This document shows positions 1 to 7,944 of a DNA stretch of 44,461 bases, one piece after another. Below the pieces are notes generated by a model. The model was not told the DNA's origin. It searched no databases and saw only the letters and a list, made by a program, of their open reading frames with translations. Position 1 is the first letter of the stretch, and every line of letters starts with the position of its first letter. The translations under genes were made by a program, and so were the position numbers. The stretch is from the NCBI GenBank assembly GCA_017397805.1, contig JAFQHW010000030.1, forward strand, positions 1 to 44,461, written 5' to 3'. Origin of the DNA: Clostridia bacterium. Lineage in GTDB: Bacteria > Bacillota > Clostridia > Oscillospirales > CAG-382.

Positions 1-51
1 CTGTCTCATAGCATTAACAAATTGTGAACGTTATGTGCAAGCTTAACAAAA

Positions 52-87
52 AATCAAGGACATCGCTTGAATGCCCTTGATTTTTTT
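52..87. terminator. Bidirectional hairpin terminator
   Basis: Arms AATCAAGG-ACAT and ATG-CCCTTGATT pair around a short loop, with an A-run on one side and a T-run on the other, so it can stop transcription on both strands. It lies about 80 bp beyond the stop of the minus-strand dockerin gene. A second weaker inverted repeat, TCTCAAA/TTTGAGA, sits at 110-130. Confidence 0.7.
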
Positions 88-168
88 GTAGCTTTTATAT
101 ATGGTTTCATCTCAAAATTTCAATTTGAGACAGCCCCTTTTCAATTAAATCTACTCTTGCTTATTTCC

Positions 169-2682
169 TCAACTCTGACCCATTACTATTTTTTCCAGGG
201 CGATGCAGTCGGTGGTCGTCAGCGCGCGGTCGCCGTCAAGGTCGGCGGCAACGAAGGCGGCGTCTGCAAGGGGGCGCTCGCCCTTTATTGCGGTGCTTAT
301 GCTTATACAATCCGCCGCCGAAACGATAGCGTCACCGTTAAGGTCCGAGATAAGTACGGCGGTACAGCTTTCGTCTGCACAGGTGATGGTAAATCCCGTG
401 CCTATCCGCACGTTGTCGGCAACCGCGTTGCCTTGGGAATCGTATATGGTAACCTCGTATTTAAAAAGCTCTTTCAAATCGGCACTCTGCGCACCCAAGG
501 AAAATCCCGAAAAATACTTTTCAGTAAGTTGATAGCCGCCTTCTTCCAAAACTTTGTCCTTAAGCACCAAACCGGGGGCAACCACTGTAAAGGCGGTGTC
601 TATAAGTGTATGCATGGTGGGCGCAGAGCCGCTTATGGTGCCCAACTCTACCTTGTAGTTGTATTCACCCACGTCAAGGGCATCAAAGGCTATGCTTTGG
701 TTAGCCGCAGACAAGTCAAAGCTGTAAGCGTAGGGGTTTTCCGTGTAGGTGGCGATGGTTCCGTCCGCACCCGAAAGGGTAACCCTTACGGTGTAGATGC
801 CCGCATCACTTTCCACGGTGCCGCCTATATTGAATCCGTCACCCTTCTTCAGCTCAACGGGATAGGCGGCTGACGCTACCCGTGACCACGCCGCATAGAA
901 GGTGACGATGTCCGTGTCAATACTTGAAGTGGAAGCTAAGGAACAGCCGTTAAGGTAGGCTCTTAAAAGGTTATCCGTGGTATCCTCGCCCACGTTTATC
1001 CAACTGCCGCTCAAATCGTTTACGTTCTTGTAGGACCATTGGTTTTTACTGCGACGGTGTGCTATCCAACCGGAGAACACGTAACCGTCCCTGACGAAAG
1101 CGTTCTTCGTGGTATAGGTATCGGTACCGTAAACCACTTTGGTGTCTGCCATAGTGCCCGTACCGCCGTTGCCGTCGTACTGCACGTAAAATGCCTTGGT
1201 GCCCGTGCTGTCGGGCGTCCATTGAGCGTGGCAGGTAACAGTGTCGCCGTCTACGCCCGAAAGCGCAGAAACCCTGCGGCGGTCTTCGTATAAAGCAAGA
1301 TATGCACCCATAGGCTGTTCGCCCTTGGTGTGCCATCTTGCGGAGCCGTCTGCTTCAAAGTAAAGCCATTTGCCGTCAGAGCTACGGCTGAGATACCAGC
1401 CTGCAAAGCTGTAGCCGTCCCTTGTAAAAGTGTTTATACGCAGTCTTGTGGCTATGCCGCGTATATGCTTGGTGGCACTCATAGAGCCACTGCCGCCGTT
1501 GGCATCGTACTTGGTGGTCCATACGATAGAGCTATCGTCAACTATGGGGGTAAAATCACCGCTTCCGCTGGTGTAGCTGCAGGAATATACACCCTCCTTG
1601 GAGATAGAGGAGGTGTTCATTATAAAATACAGTTTAAGGTCGCCGTCGGTGCCTTGCCCCGTTCTGAAGCTGCAGGATTCTATCTCAAATACCTCCTCAC
1701 TCGTGTCCTCAAACAAAAAGGAGGTCACCGTGGGGAACACGGTTGCAGAGGTTTCGGCAGTGCTTGCCAAACGCTCGTCCGTAACGAAATCTGCTATGTT
1801 GAACGTGATAATTACACTGCGGGAAGAGTTGTTGATCTTATCCCACAGGGGTATATAAAGCACCTTTTCGTTGTGGTTGTAGCCGAAGCCTTGGTTGGTC
1901 CAGCTTTCCATGTTGTCGTAGGTGCCGTAGGAGGAGCTGCTCGTTGCGAACACCGCGTTGTGCATATCTGCGTTGAACAGCTTGTATATGGTTATTTTGG
2001 TGGGGTTCGACTCAGGACCGCCCGTAGCGTCAACGGGTATCTTGCAGTAATAAAAGGTTGCCGAGCGTTTTATAAGAAAATAAAAGTAACCGCCTTCGGT
2101 TTTGATATGCCGCATAGAGCCGCAGTTGACCGAAGTGCCGCCCGTCGTAACCAGGTCAAAATACCCCGTAAAATACAGTCCGTCGTTATCGATCTTCAGG
2201 CGTGAAAGCGCTCTGCCCGTGATAATGGTCGCGGCAAACAGATAGTTTACCGTAACACCGTTTTCCTTGGTGCCGCACACCATAAGCTCGTTAGCGTGCC
2301 CTATGGTGTTACATCCTACGGGGGTAGTAGCCGTAAGACCGGGGTAGTAGTTCATATTAAAGCGCTCGCCGGTGTTCATATTTATACGGACTATGGCGGC
2401 AACCGCTTCACTGCTGGTTATCTTCGAAACGTAGCAGTAGTTGGTGCCCGTGTTCATACCCTGCAACGCCGTACAGGTGTATCCGTCCACCGACACGTTG
2501 GGAGTTTGCCATCTCATTGCAGCATCAGCCATGGTGTAGGTAGTATAACGGTCGCAGGTTATTTTGCTGGGCGTCAGCGATGGAATATTGCCGTCCTTAG
2601 CGGCAGAAACGAAAAGAGTCGCCAAACTCATCAATGTGCAAAAACACAAAATAATCGCCAAACTGCGTTTTGCTGTTTTCAT
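169..2682 (-). CDS. Secreted InlB-repeat protein with C-terminal dockerin
   Basis: 837 aa, exported. Residues 1-28 form a signal peptide (Lys/Arg start, hydrophobic core, cut near VSAAK). Residues about 30-385 are beta-rich with no family I recognise, possibly propeller-like. Two Listeria/Bacteroides (InlB B-type) repeats follow at about 390-490 and 497-600, with the usual YDANGGSG and RDGYSFAGWY signatures. Residues about 705-775 match the module found just before the dockerin of the protein at 37399-39849 (LKELF, then a G-TG step). Residues about 778-837 are a type I dockerin with two calcium loops (DLNGDAIVSAADC and DLDGDRALTTTDC). The ATG has a G-rich ribosome binding site 6 bp upstream. 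The protein probably docks on a cohesin partner at the cell surface; the ligand is unknown. Confidence 0.85.
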   Translation of the reverse strand: MKTAKRSLAIILCFCTLMSLATLFVSAAKDGNIPSLTPSKITCDRYTTYTMADAAMRWQTPNVSVDGYTCTALQGMNTGTNYCYVSKITSSEAVAAIVRINMNTGERFNMNYYPGLTATTPVGCNTIGHANELMVCGTKENGVTVNYLFAATIITGRALSRLKIDNDGLYFTGYFDLVTTGGTSVNCGSMRHIKTEGGYFYFLIKRSATFYYCKIPVDATGGPESNPTKITIYKLFNADMHNAVFATSSSSYGTYDNMESWTNQGFGYNHNEKVLYIPLWDKINNSSRSVIITFNIADFVTDERLASTAETSATVFPTVTSFLFEDTSEEVFEIESCSFRTGQGTDGDLKLYFIMNTSSISKEGVYSCSYTSGSGDFTPIVDDSSIVWTTKYDANGGSGSMSATKHIRGIATRLRINTFTRDGYSFAGWYLSRSSDGKWLYFEADGSARWHTKGEQPMGAYLALYEDRRRVSALSGVDGDTVTCHAQWTPDSTGTKAFYVQYDGNGGTGTMADTKVVYGTDTYTTKNAFVRDGYVFSGWIAHRRSKNQWSYKNVNDLSGSWINVGEDTTDNLLRAYLNGCSLASTSSIDTDIVTFYAAWSRVASAAYPVELKKGDGFNIGGTVESDAGIYTVRVTLSGADGTIATYTENPYAYSFDLSAANQSIAFDALDVGEYNYKVELGTISGSAPTMHTLIDTAFTVVAPGLVLKDKVLEEGGYQLTEKYFSGFSLGAQSADLKELFKYEVTIYDSQGNAVADNVRIGTGFTITCADESCTAVLISDLNGDAIVSAADCISISTAIKGERPLADAAFVAADLDGDRALTTTDCIALEKIVMGQS

Positions 2683-2724
2683 ATTTTACCCCCCAAATTA
2701 CCGAAATTATCATATTATGCTATA

Positions 2725-2753
2725 ATTATAACGGCATAAAAAGCCGTTGTCAA
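2725..2753 (-). promoter_or_regulatory. Promoter of the dockerin gene with palindromic spacer
   Basis: On the minus strand, TTGACA and TATAAT are separated by exactly 17 bp. The spacer is itself an inverted repeat (ACGGC...GCCGT), which could be an operator. Confidence 0.75.
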
Positions 2754-2981
2754 CAGATACGATAAAATATGGCTTAATAAGGCAAGCAACAAATAGCTTG
2801 GCAAAGTGCGGATAAGGTACTGTTAGCTGAGGTTGAGGACTGAAGGGGTAAATGCGTTGGAATTTGAGCCCCTATCGATACGCCCCTTTTCTGAAAACAT
2901 CACTATTCTAATGAATTGCGCCCATTATTTTGTGTTGCCGTAGGTAAAATTTCGGTTTATTATAATGCGGCAACCAATATA
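2754..2981. other. Intergenic region without a supported gene
   Basis: About 230 bp lie between the divergent promoters of the dockerin and ktrB genes. I see no convincing ORF. The only structure noted is a weak AGGGG/CCCCT pairing around 2844-2874. Confidence 0.5.
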
Positions 2982-3010
2982 TTGACAGAAACGGTATAGT
3001 ATGATATAAT
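2982..3010 (+). promoter_or_regulatory. Promoter of ktrBA
   Basis: Perfect TTGACA-N17-TATAAT about 75 bp before the ktrB start. The leader is too short to hold a ydaO-type c-di-AMP riboswitch. Confidence 0.8.
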
Positions 3011-3084
3011 GGCAGATGGTTAAATGAGGAATCAGCTGACTGCAGAGGATGTTGGTTCTTTTGCTTTTTTCGAGGGCGGTCTTT

Positions 3085-4446
3085 ATGAAACAGAAACGAA
3101 AACTCGCGCTATCTACCACACAAATCATTTTGCTAAGCTTCCTTGTTACGATCCTGCTCGGAAGTGTGCTTTTGGCGCTCCCTATCAGCTCGGCAACGGG
3201 AGAAGCCGTGCCGTACGTCGATGCTCTGTTTACCGCAACTACCTCCACCTGCGTAACAGGTCTTGTTACGCTCCCTACGGTTACTTCTTGGAGCACGTTC
3301 GGACAGGTCGTAATACTGATTTTAATACAGGTTGGCGGTCTTGGTATTATTACGATTGTGTCGGGACTGATGCTTCTTCTTAACAGAAAAATGGGCATCG
3401 GAGACCGGTTGCTTATTCAGGATGCTTTTAATCTCAATACCATGGCGGGGCTTGCGAAATTCGTGCGTAACGTGCTGTTCGGTACTTTGATCATCGAATG
3501 CATCGGCGCTTTGCTGTATATGCTCGTGTTCGTTCCCGAATTCGGTGCCAAAGGGATATGGATATCCGTATTCAATTCCGTATCCGCCTTTTGTAACGCC
3601 GGAATTGACATTGTCGCAGAAAACAGCCTTTGCAACTACGCAACCAATTTGCTGCTCAACACCGTAACCTCCGCGCTCGTTATTCTCGGCGGGCTCGGAT
3701 ATATCGTATGGTGGGACGTGTTGCGTGTTGTAAAGAGCCGTTCCGCAAAAAACAAAAAGATATTCAGGCATCTGACCTTACACTCAAAGATTGCCGTTAC
3801 GGTAACCGCAGGTCTTGTTCTCGTTGGCGGAATCCTCATATTTGTTTTTGAATATTCCAACCCGTTGACCATTGGAGAGATGTCTTTGTTCGATAAAATT
3901 CAAGTTTCCTTCTTTCAATCGGTTACCACGAGAACCGCAGGCTTTGCCACTATTCCTCAGGAAAATCTGACGAATGCCTCTGCCGCGGTGTCTATCATTT
4001 TGATGCTTATCGGCGGCTCGCCCGTAGGAACGGCAGGCGGTATGAAAACCGTGACCATTGCCGCCCTTGTTTGCTCGGCAGTTGCTACTATCAGAAACAA
4101 AAACAACGGATCGTTGTTCGGCCGCAGAATTTCCGAGAACTCGGTAAAAAAAGCAGTAGCAGTAGCAGTAACCTTTATCACCATCTGTACGACTTCTGCC
4201 GTACTCTTGATGGCAACGAGCGATGCGTCTGTCGTTGATGCGGTCTATGAAACGGTCAGCGCAACGGCAACCGTTGGACTTACAAGAAACTTGACGGCAA
4301 CGCTAAGCACTTTTGGAAAGCTGATTATCATTGCGACGATGTATTTCGGCAGAGTGGGTCCTATATCCCTTGCAGTCGCTTTTGGCAGTAAGAACGAAAG
4401 TCAGAACGTGATTTCCGAGCCTACGGAAGAAATCAGTATAGGTTAA
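3085..4446 (+). CDS. ktrB: Potassium transporter subunit KtrB (TrkH family)
   Basis: Integral membrane K+ (Na+-coupled) uptake channel subunit, 453 aa, normal for KtrB. Four pore-loop repeats are visible with their selectivity-filter glycines: TSTCVTGL (about 53-60), SAFCNAGID, TTRTAGFAT and SATATVGLTRN. They alternate with long hydrophobic segments, as in the TrkH/KtrB superfamily. The chosen ATG at 3085 follows GAGGGCGG at good spacing; an in-frame ATG at 3049 has its only GAGG directly against it and would add a poor N-terminus. It is followed 11 bp later by ktrA, its regulatory subunit, so the two form an operon driven by the promoter at 2982-3010. Confidence 0.93.
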   Translation: MKQKRKLALSTTQIILLSFLVTILLGSVLLALPISSATGEAVPYVDALFTATTSTCVTGLVTLPTVTSWSTFGQVVILILIQVGGLGIITIVSGLMLLLNRKMGIGDRLLIQDAFNLNTMAGLAKFVRNVLFGTLIIECIGALLYMLVFVPEFGAKGIWISVFNSVSAFCNAGIDIVAENSLCNYATNLLLNTVTSALVILGGLGYIVWWDVLRVVKSRSAKNKKIFRHLTLHSKIAVTVTAGLVLVGGILIFVFEYSNPLTIGEMSLFDKIQVSFFQSVTTRTAGFATIPQENLTNASAAVSIILMLIGGSPVGTAGGMKTVTIAALVCSAVATIRNKNNGSLFGRRISENSVKKAVAVAVTFITICTTSAVLLMATSDASVVDAVYETVSATATVGLTRNLTATLSTFGKLIIIATMYFGRVGPISLAVAFGSKNESQNVISEPTEEISIG

Positions 4447-4457
4447 AGGAGAAAAAT

Positions 4458-5108
4458 ATGAACGCAAAGAAAACATACGCCGTCTTTGGACTTGGGAGAT
4501 ATGGAACTGCTGTTGCCCGTGAGCTCGTGAAGAACGGCGTTGAGGTTATAGCAGTTGACACCGACCAAAGAATCGTCAACGACGCCGCAGCCTTCCTGCC
4601 GGTATGCAAGTGTGCCGACGTGACCGATGCCGAAGTTATTTCGCGCCTTGGAATTGAAAATATTGATACGGTTATCGTTTGCATGGCGAGCAATCTCGAA
4701 GCAAGCGTTATGGCGGTTACGCTTTGTAAGGAGGCGGGAGTTAAGACCATTATCGCAAAATGCGCAAATGAGATGCACCAAAAGATATTGCTCCGTGTAG
4801 GCGCAGATCAAGTCGTATTTCCCGAAACCGAATCGGGTATCCGACTTGCAAAGAATCTGTTAAGTTCGGGATTTATTGATATGATCTCTTTGTCCAAGGA
4901 CGTATCCTTGATTGAGATTGACGTGAGGGATGAGTGGATCGGCAAAAATCTGATCGAACTCAACTTGCGTAAGAAATACGGTGTCAACATCGTTGCCGTT
5001 AAGAAGGGTGAGCAAGTTGACGTAAATATCAATCCTGAGCAGGTGCTTGATGCGGAAACGACGCTGATTATAATTGCGAACACGTCGAAGCTTGGGAAAC
5101 TGAAATAA
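4458..5108 (+). CDS. ktrA: Potassium uptake regulatory subunit KtrA (RCK domains)
   Basis: Cytoplasmic gating subunit, 216 aa, forming an octameric ring on KtrB. The N-terminal RCK_N Rossmann domain has the dinucleotide motif GLGRYG and the acidic end of strand 2 (AVDTD), which bind NAD(H) or ATP/ADP. The C-terminal RCK_C domain (about 140-216) resembles those that bind c-di-AMP in Firmicutes. AAAGGAG precedes the ATG. It lies directly downstream of ktrB and ends at the hairpin-rich intergenic region. Confidence 0.93.
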   Translation: MNAKKTYAVFGLGRYGTAVARELVKNGVEVIAVDTDQRIVNDAAAFLPVCKCADVTDAEVISRLGIENIDTVIVCMASNLEASVMAVTLCKEAGVKTIIAKCANEMHQKILLRVGADQVVFPETESGIRLAKNLLSSGFIDMISLSKDVSLIEIDVRDEWIGKNLIELNLRKKYGVNIVAVKKGEQVDVNINPEQVLDAETTLIIIANTSKLGKLK

Positions 5109-5182
5109 TTATAATAAGAAAATGAATATTTTCTGCTGTAACCGCAGTAAACTGTATTAATTGCGGCGGTGATTGCATAAGA

Positions 5183-5216
5183 AGGGGCGGTAAAACCGAT
5201 GGTTTTTACCGCCCCT
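5183..5216. repeat. Hairpin repeat copy 1 (34 nt), terminator-like
   Basis: Strong stem AGGGGCGGTAAAA/TTTTTACCGCCCCT with a short loop. It is repeated without change at 5444-5477, 261 bp away. It lies between convergent genes, so it probably terminates ktrBA. Confidence 0.85.
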
Positions 5217-5217
5217 C

Positions 5218-5246
5218 AAGCTGATGACAAACCTTGTCATCAGCTT
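5218..5246. repeat. Inverted repeat in hairpin cluster
   Basis: AAGCTGATGACAA pairs with TTGTCATCAGCTT around a 3-nt loop. There is no T-run directly after it. It abuts hairpin copy 1. Confidence 0.75.
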
Positions 5247-5329
5247 GGCAGAGTGCTGAGAAAGAGCGCAGACAAGACGAACCGAGGCGAAAACTGTACC
5301 TCTGTACTGCAAGCCGAGGTTCGTTTTGA

Positions 5330-5410
5330 ACGAAAAAATATAACAAAATGCAGAAAAATAAGGAGGCTTGCCCCCTTATTTTTCTACTTCATTATATTTG
5401 TTTGTCTTCC
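5330..5410. repeat. Long imperfect inverted repeat
   Basis: The core 5352-5384 is a 12-bp perfect stem (AGAAAAATAAGG/CCTTATTTTTCT). Similarity between the arms continues outward through an AAATATAA motif on both sides with small gaps, giving about 25-30 nt per arm. No protein is evident inside. Confidence 0.6.
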
Positions 5411-5443
5411 TTTTTCGTGCTCTGTGCCTTTGTCAGTGGTCTG

Positions 5444-5477
5444 AGGGGCGGTAAAACCGATGGTTTTTACCGCCCCT
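5444..5477. repeat. Hairpin repeat copy 2 (34 nt), terminator-like
   Basis: Identical to 5183-5216. It lies 6 bp past the stop of the minus-strand acyl-CoA ligase fusion and probably serves as its terminator. Confidence 0.85.
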
Positions 5478-5483
5478 TAAAAA

Positions 5484-7943
5484 TTACTTTTTCAGTCCCA
5501 GTCTGTCAACGGACTCGTCACGCATTTTGTATTTGAGTATCTTGCCCGCCGCGTTCATGGGGAACTCGTCTACAAACAAGAAATATCTGGGCACCTTATG
5601 TCTTGCGATGGATGCGTTTCCGAACTCCTTCATCTCCGCTTCGTCGGCGGTTTCGCCTTTGTGGAGAATAACCCAAGCACAGCATTCCTCGCCGTACTTT
5701 TCGTCGGGCACACCTACCACCTGAACGTCACGAACCTTAGGGTTCGTCAGATAAAACTCCTCGATTTCGCGGGGGTAGAGGTTCTCACCGCCGCGGATTA
5801 TCATATCCTTAAGACGGCCCGTAACCTTGTAATATCCGTCGTGGGTACGCATACAAATATCACCCGAATGGAGCCAGCCGTCACTGTCTATAGCTTGCGC
5901 GGTAGCTTCGGGCATCTTGTAATACCCTTTCATAATGTTAAACCCGCGTGCTACGAACTCGCCGCTTTCGCCGTCGGGAAGCTCGTTACCCGTTTCGGGG
6001 TCGATAATCTTGCATTCAACACCGGGGAAGGCGCTGCCAACGGTCTCAACACGGTGGTCAAGGTCCTCGTTTACCTCGCCCATAGTGCAACCGGGGGAGG
6101 CCTCCGTTTGTCCGTACACGGAAATGATCTCACGCATATTCATCTCAACGGAAGCGCGGCGCATAAGGTCTGCGGGGCAGTTTGCACCCGCCATAATGCC
6201 CGTTCTCATATAGGAGAAGTCGGTCTTTGCAAAATCGGGATGACCGAACATGGCAATAAACATGGTAGGAACGCCGTTAAAGCAGGTGATACGCTCGTCG
6301 TTTACGCAAGCAAGGGAGGATTTGGGTGAGAAATACGGAATAGGACAAAGGGTGCCGCCGTGAGTCATCATAGAGGTCATCGAAAGCACCATGCCGAAGC
6401 AATGGAACATAGGCACCTGAATCATCATACGGTCGGCGGTGGAAAGATCCATTCTGTCGCCGATGGTCTTGCCGTTGTTTACGATGTTGCGGTGGGTGAG
6501 CATAACACCCTTGGGAAAGCCCGTAGTACCTGACGTGTACTGCATATTACATACGTCGTCGGGTTTTACCAGAGAAGCTCTTCTGCGAACTTCTTCACGG
6601 GGGACAAGCTCGGAACGGGAAAGCATCTGTTCCCAAGTAAGGCAGCCGTCCATATTGAAGCCTACCGTTACCACGTTACGAAGGAAGGGCAGGTTCTTTG
6701 AATACAAGGGGGCACCCGGCTTGATGCCTTTAAGTTCGGGACACAGCTCCTCGATGATTTCCTTATAGTTTATATCTTTGCAATACTCTACCATCACCAG
6801 GGTGTGAGTATCGGACTGCTTAAGCAAATATTCTATCTCGTGAATCTTATACGCAGTGTTAACCGTAACCAAAACCGCACCGATCTTAGTGGTTGCCCAG
6901 AAGGTAATAAACCACTGGGGCACGTTGGTTGCCCAAATTGCAACGTGGTCGCCCGCTTTTACGCCGAGAGAGATCAAAGCGGCGGCACATTCGTCCACGT
7001 CGCGGCGGAACTGCTCGTAGGTTCTGGTGTAGTCCAAGGTGGGATATTTAAAAGCATACTGGTCGGGATAAGTATTCGCCATGGTGTCCAGCACGTCGGA
7101 GAAGGTGGCTTCGATAACGTCGTACTTCTTCCATACGAAGGTGCCCGTCTTGGCGCGGTTATAATACTTGCCCTCTTTGGACTTTTTGTTGCGGCTTAAA
7201 GAGGAAATATAGTTCTTAAAGTGGGTAAGCACTATATCCGCGTCGCTTATCTCTTCGTTCCAAGCGGCGCAGATGAACCCGTCGTAATTCAAAGACGAAA
7301 GGGCACCCAATAATTTTTGAACGTCCAAATCACCCTCGCCTATCAAAACCGTCTTTCCGTCCTTCATATCGCCGAGGCGGACGTATTTGATGTACGCGCC
7401 AAGGTTTTTAATGGTGGTCTCGGCACTTTCGCCTGCGGCAAAATAAGTGCCCCTAACGTTCCAGGACGCACCAACCGTTGCAGAAGCAAAATGATTGATA
7501 ATGCCTATGACTTTTTCGGTGTCGGAGAGGAAGCCCACCGTTTCAAACAAAACGCTAACGTCAGCCGACTCGGCACGCTTGATGGCTTTTGCCAGCTTGC
7601 CGTTCAAAACCTCAAAGGAAACTTCGTTTTCTGCGTAAACTATAACGTTTTCAACGCCCGAAGCCGCCGCCATATCCACGTATTTTTCAATAATTTCCGC
7701 CGTAGCTTCTTCGCTGTCGATTGGCGCGGGGATACGGAGAGCAGAAACGGAAAGGTTTCTGTTTTTAAGCTTTCTTTTTGCGTCTGCAACGCGCTCGCGG
7801 CGCAAAATGCTGTCGTGATGCGCGTTCCTTTCCTTTATGGCATCGTATATCTCAAAGCCTTGAAATCCGTAGTCGTAGGCATAACGGCAGATGTCCAGAA
7901 AAGAAGCTCGACTTACGTTTTTAGTCGAAAACACTATCTTCAT
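5484..7943 (-). CDS. TIM-barrel / acyl-CoA ligase fusion protein
   Basis: 819 aa. Residues about 1-250 resemble a sugar-phosphate isomerase/epimerase (xylose-isomerase-like) TIM barrel. Residues about 270-819 are a full ATP-dependent acyl-CoA synthetase (AMP-binding, FadD/AcsM-like): P-loop YTSGTTGFPKG near 469, YGQTEASP near 610, HSGD and GRLKDMIIRGGENLYP near 692-725, and catalytic Lys in AAGKILKYK near 801. The ligase half therefore looks active. In the barrel, a glutamate (FETVGF) remains, but the D-x-x-H and H-x-D metal ligands appear replaced (SWNV, VRLGD). The start at 7943 is set by GAGGAGG; that site also encodes the last residues of the upstream gene, whose stop is 1 bp away, indicating translational coupling. 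The substrate is unknown; it is the last gene of the T-box operon. Confidence 0.88.
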   Translation of the reverse strand: MKIVFSTKNVSRASFLDICRYAYDYGFQGFEIYDAIKERNAHHDSILRRERVADAKRKLKNRNLSVSALRIPAPIDSEEATAEIIEKYVDMAAASGVENVIVYAENEVSFEVLNGKLAKAIKRAESADVSVLFETVGFLSDTEKVIGIINHFASATVGASWNVRGTYFAAGESAETTIKNLGAYIKYVRLGDMKDGKTVLIGEGDLDVQKLLGALSSLNYDGFICAAWNEEISDADIVLTHFKNYISSLSRNKKSKEGKYYNRAKTGTFVWKKYDVIEATFSDVLDTMANTYPDQYAFKYPTLDYTRTYEQFRRDVDECAAALISLGVKAGDHVAIWATNVPQWFITFWATTKIGAVLVTVNTAYKIHEIEYLLKQSDTHTLVMVEYCKDINYKEIIEELCPELKGIKPGAPLYSKNLPFLRNVVTVGFNMDGCLTWEQMLSRSELVPREEVRRRASLVKPDDVCNMQYTSGTTGFPKGVMLTHRNIVNNGKTIGDRMDLSTADRMMIQVPMFHCFGMVLSMTSMMTHGGTLCPIPYFSPKSSLACVNDERITCFNGVPTMFIAMFGHPDFAKTDFSYMRTGIMAGANCPADLMRRASVEMNMREIISVYGQTEASPGCTMGEVNEDLDHRVETVGSAFPGVECKIIDPETGNELPDGESGEFVARGFNIMKGYYKMPEATAQAIDSDGWLHSGDICMRTHDGYYKVTGRLKDMIIRGGENLYPREIEEFYLTNPKVRDVQVVGVPDEKYGEECCAWVILHKGETADEAEMKEFGNASIARHKVPRYFLFVDEFPMNAAGKILKYKMRDESVDRLGLKK

Positions 7944-7944
7944 A

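Noticed and set aside
1..148. End of a mobile element, because GGGGCTGTCTCA-type sequence occurs here and at 27359
   Set aside because: At 27359 it is a plain terminator stem. No transposase or target duplication is visible, and the left part is outside the window.
2754..3084. c-di-AMP (ydaO) riboswitch before ktrB
   Set aside because: The mapped promoter leaves only about 70 nt of leader and no ydaO-type core was seen.
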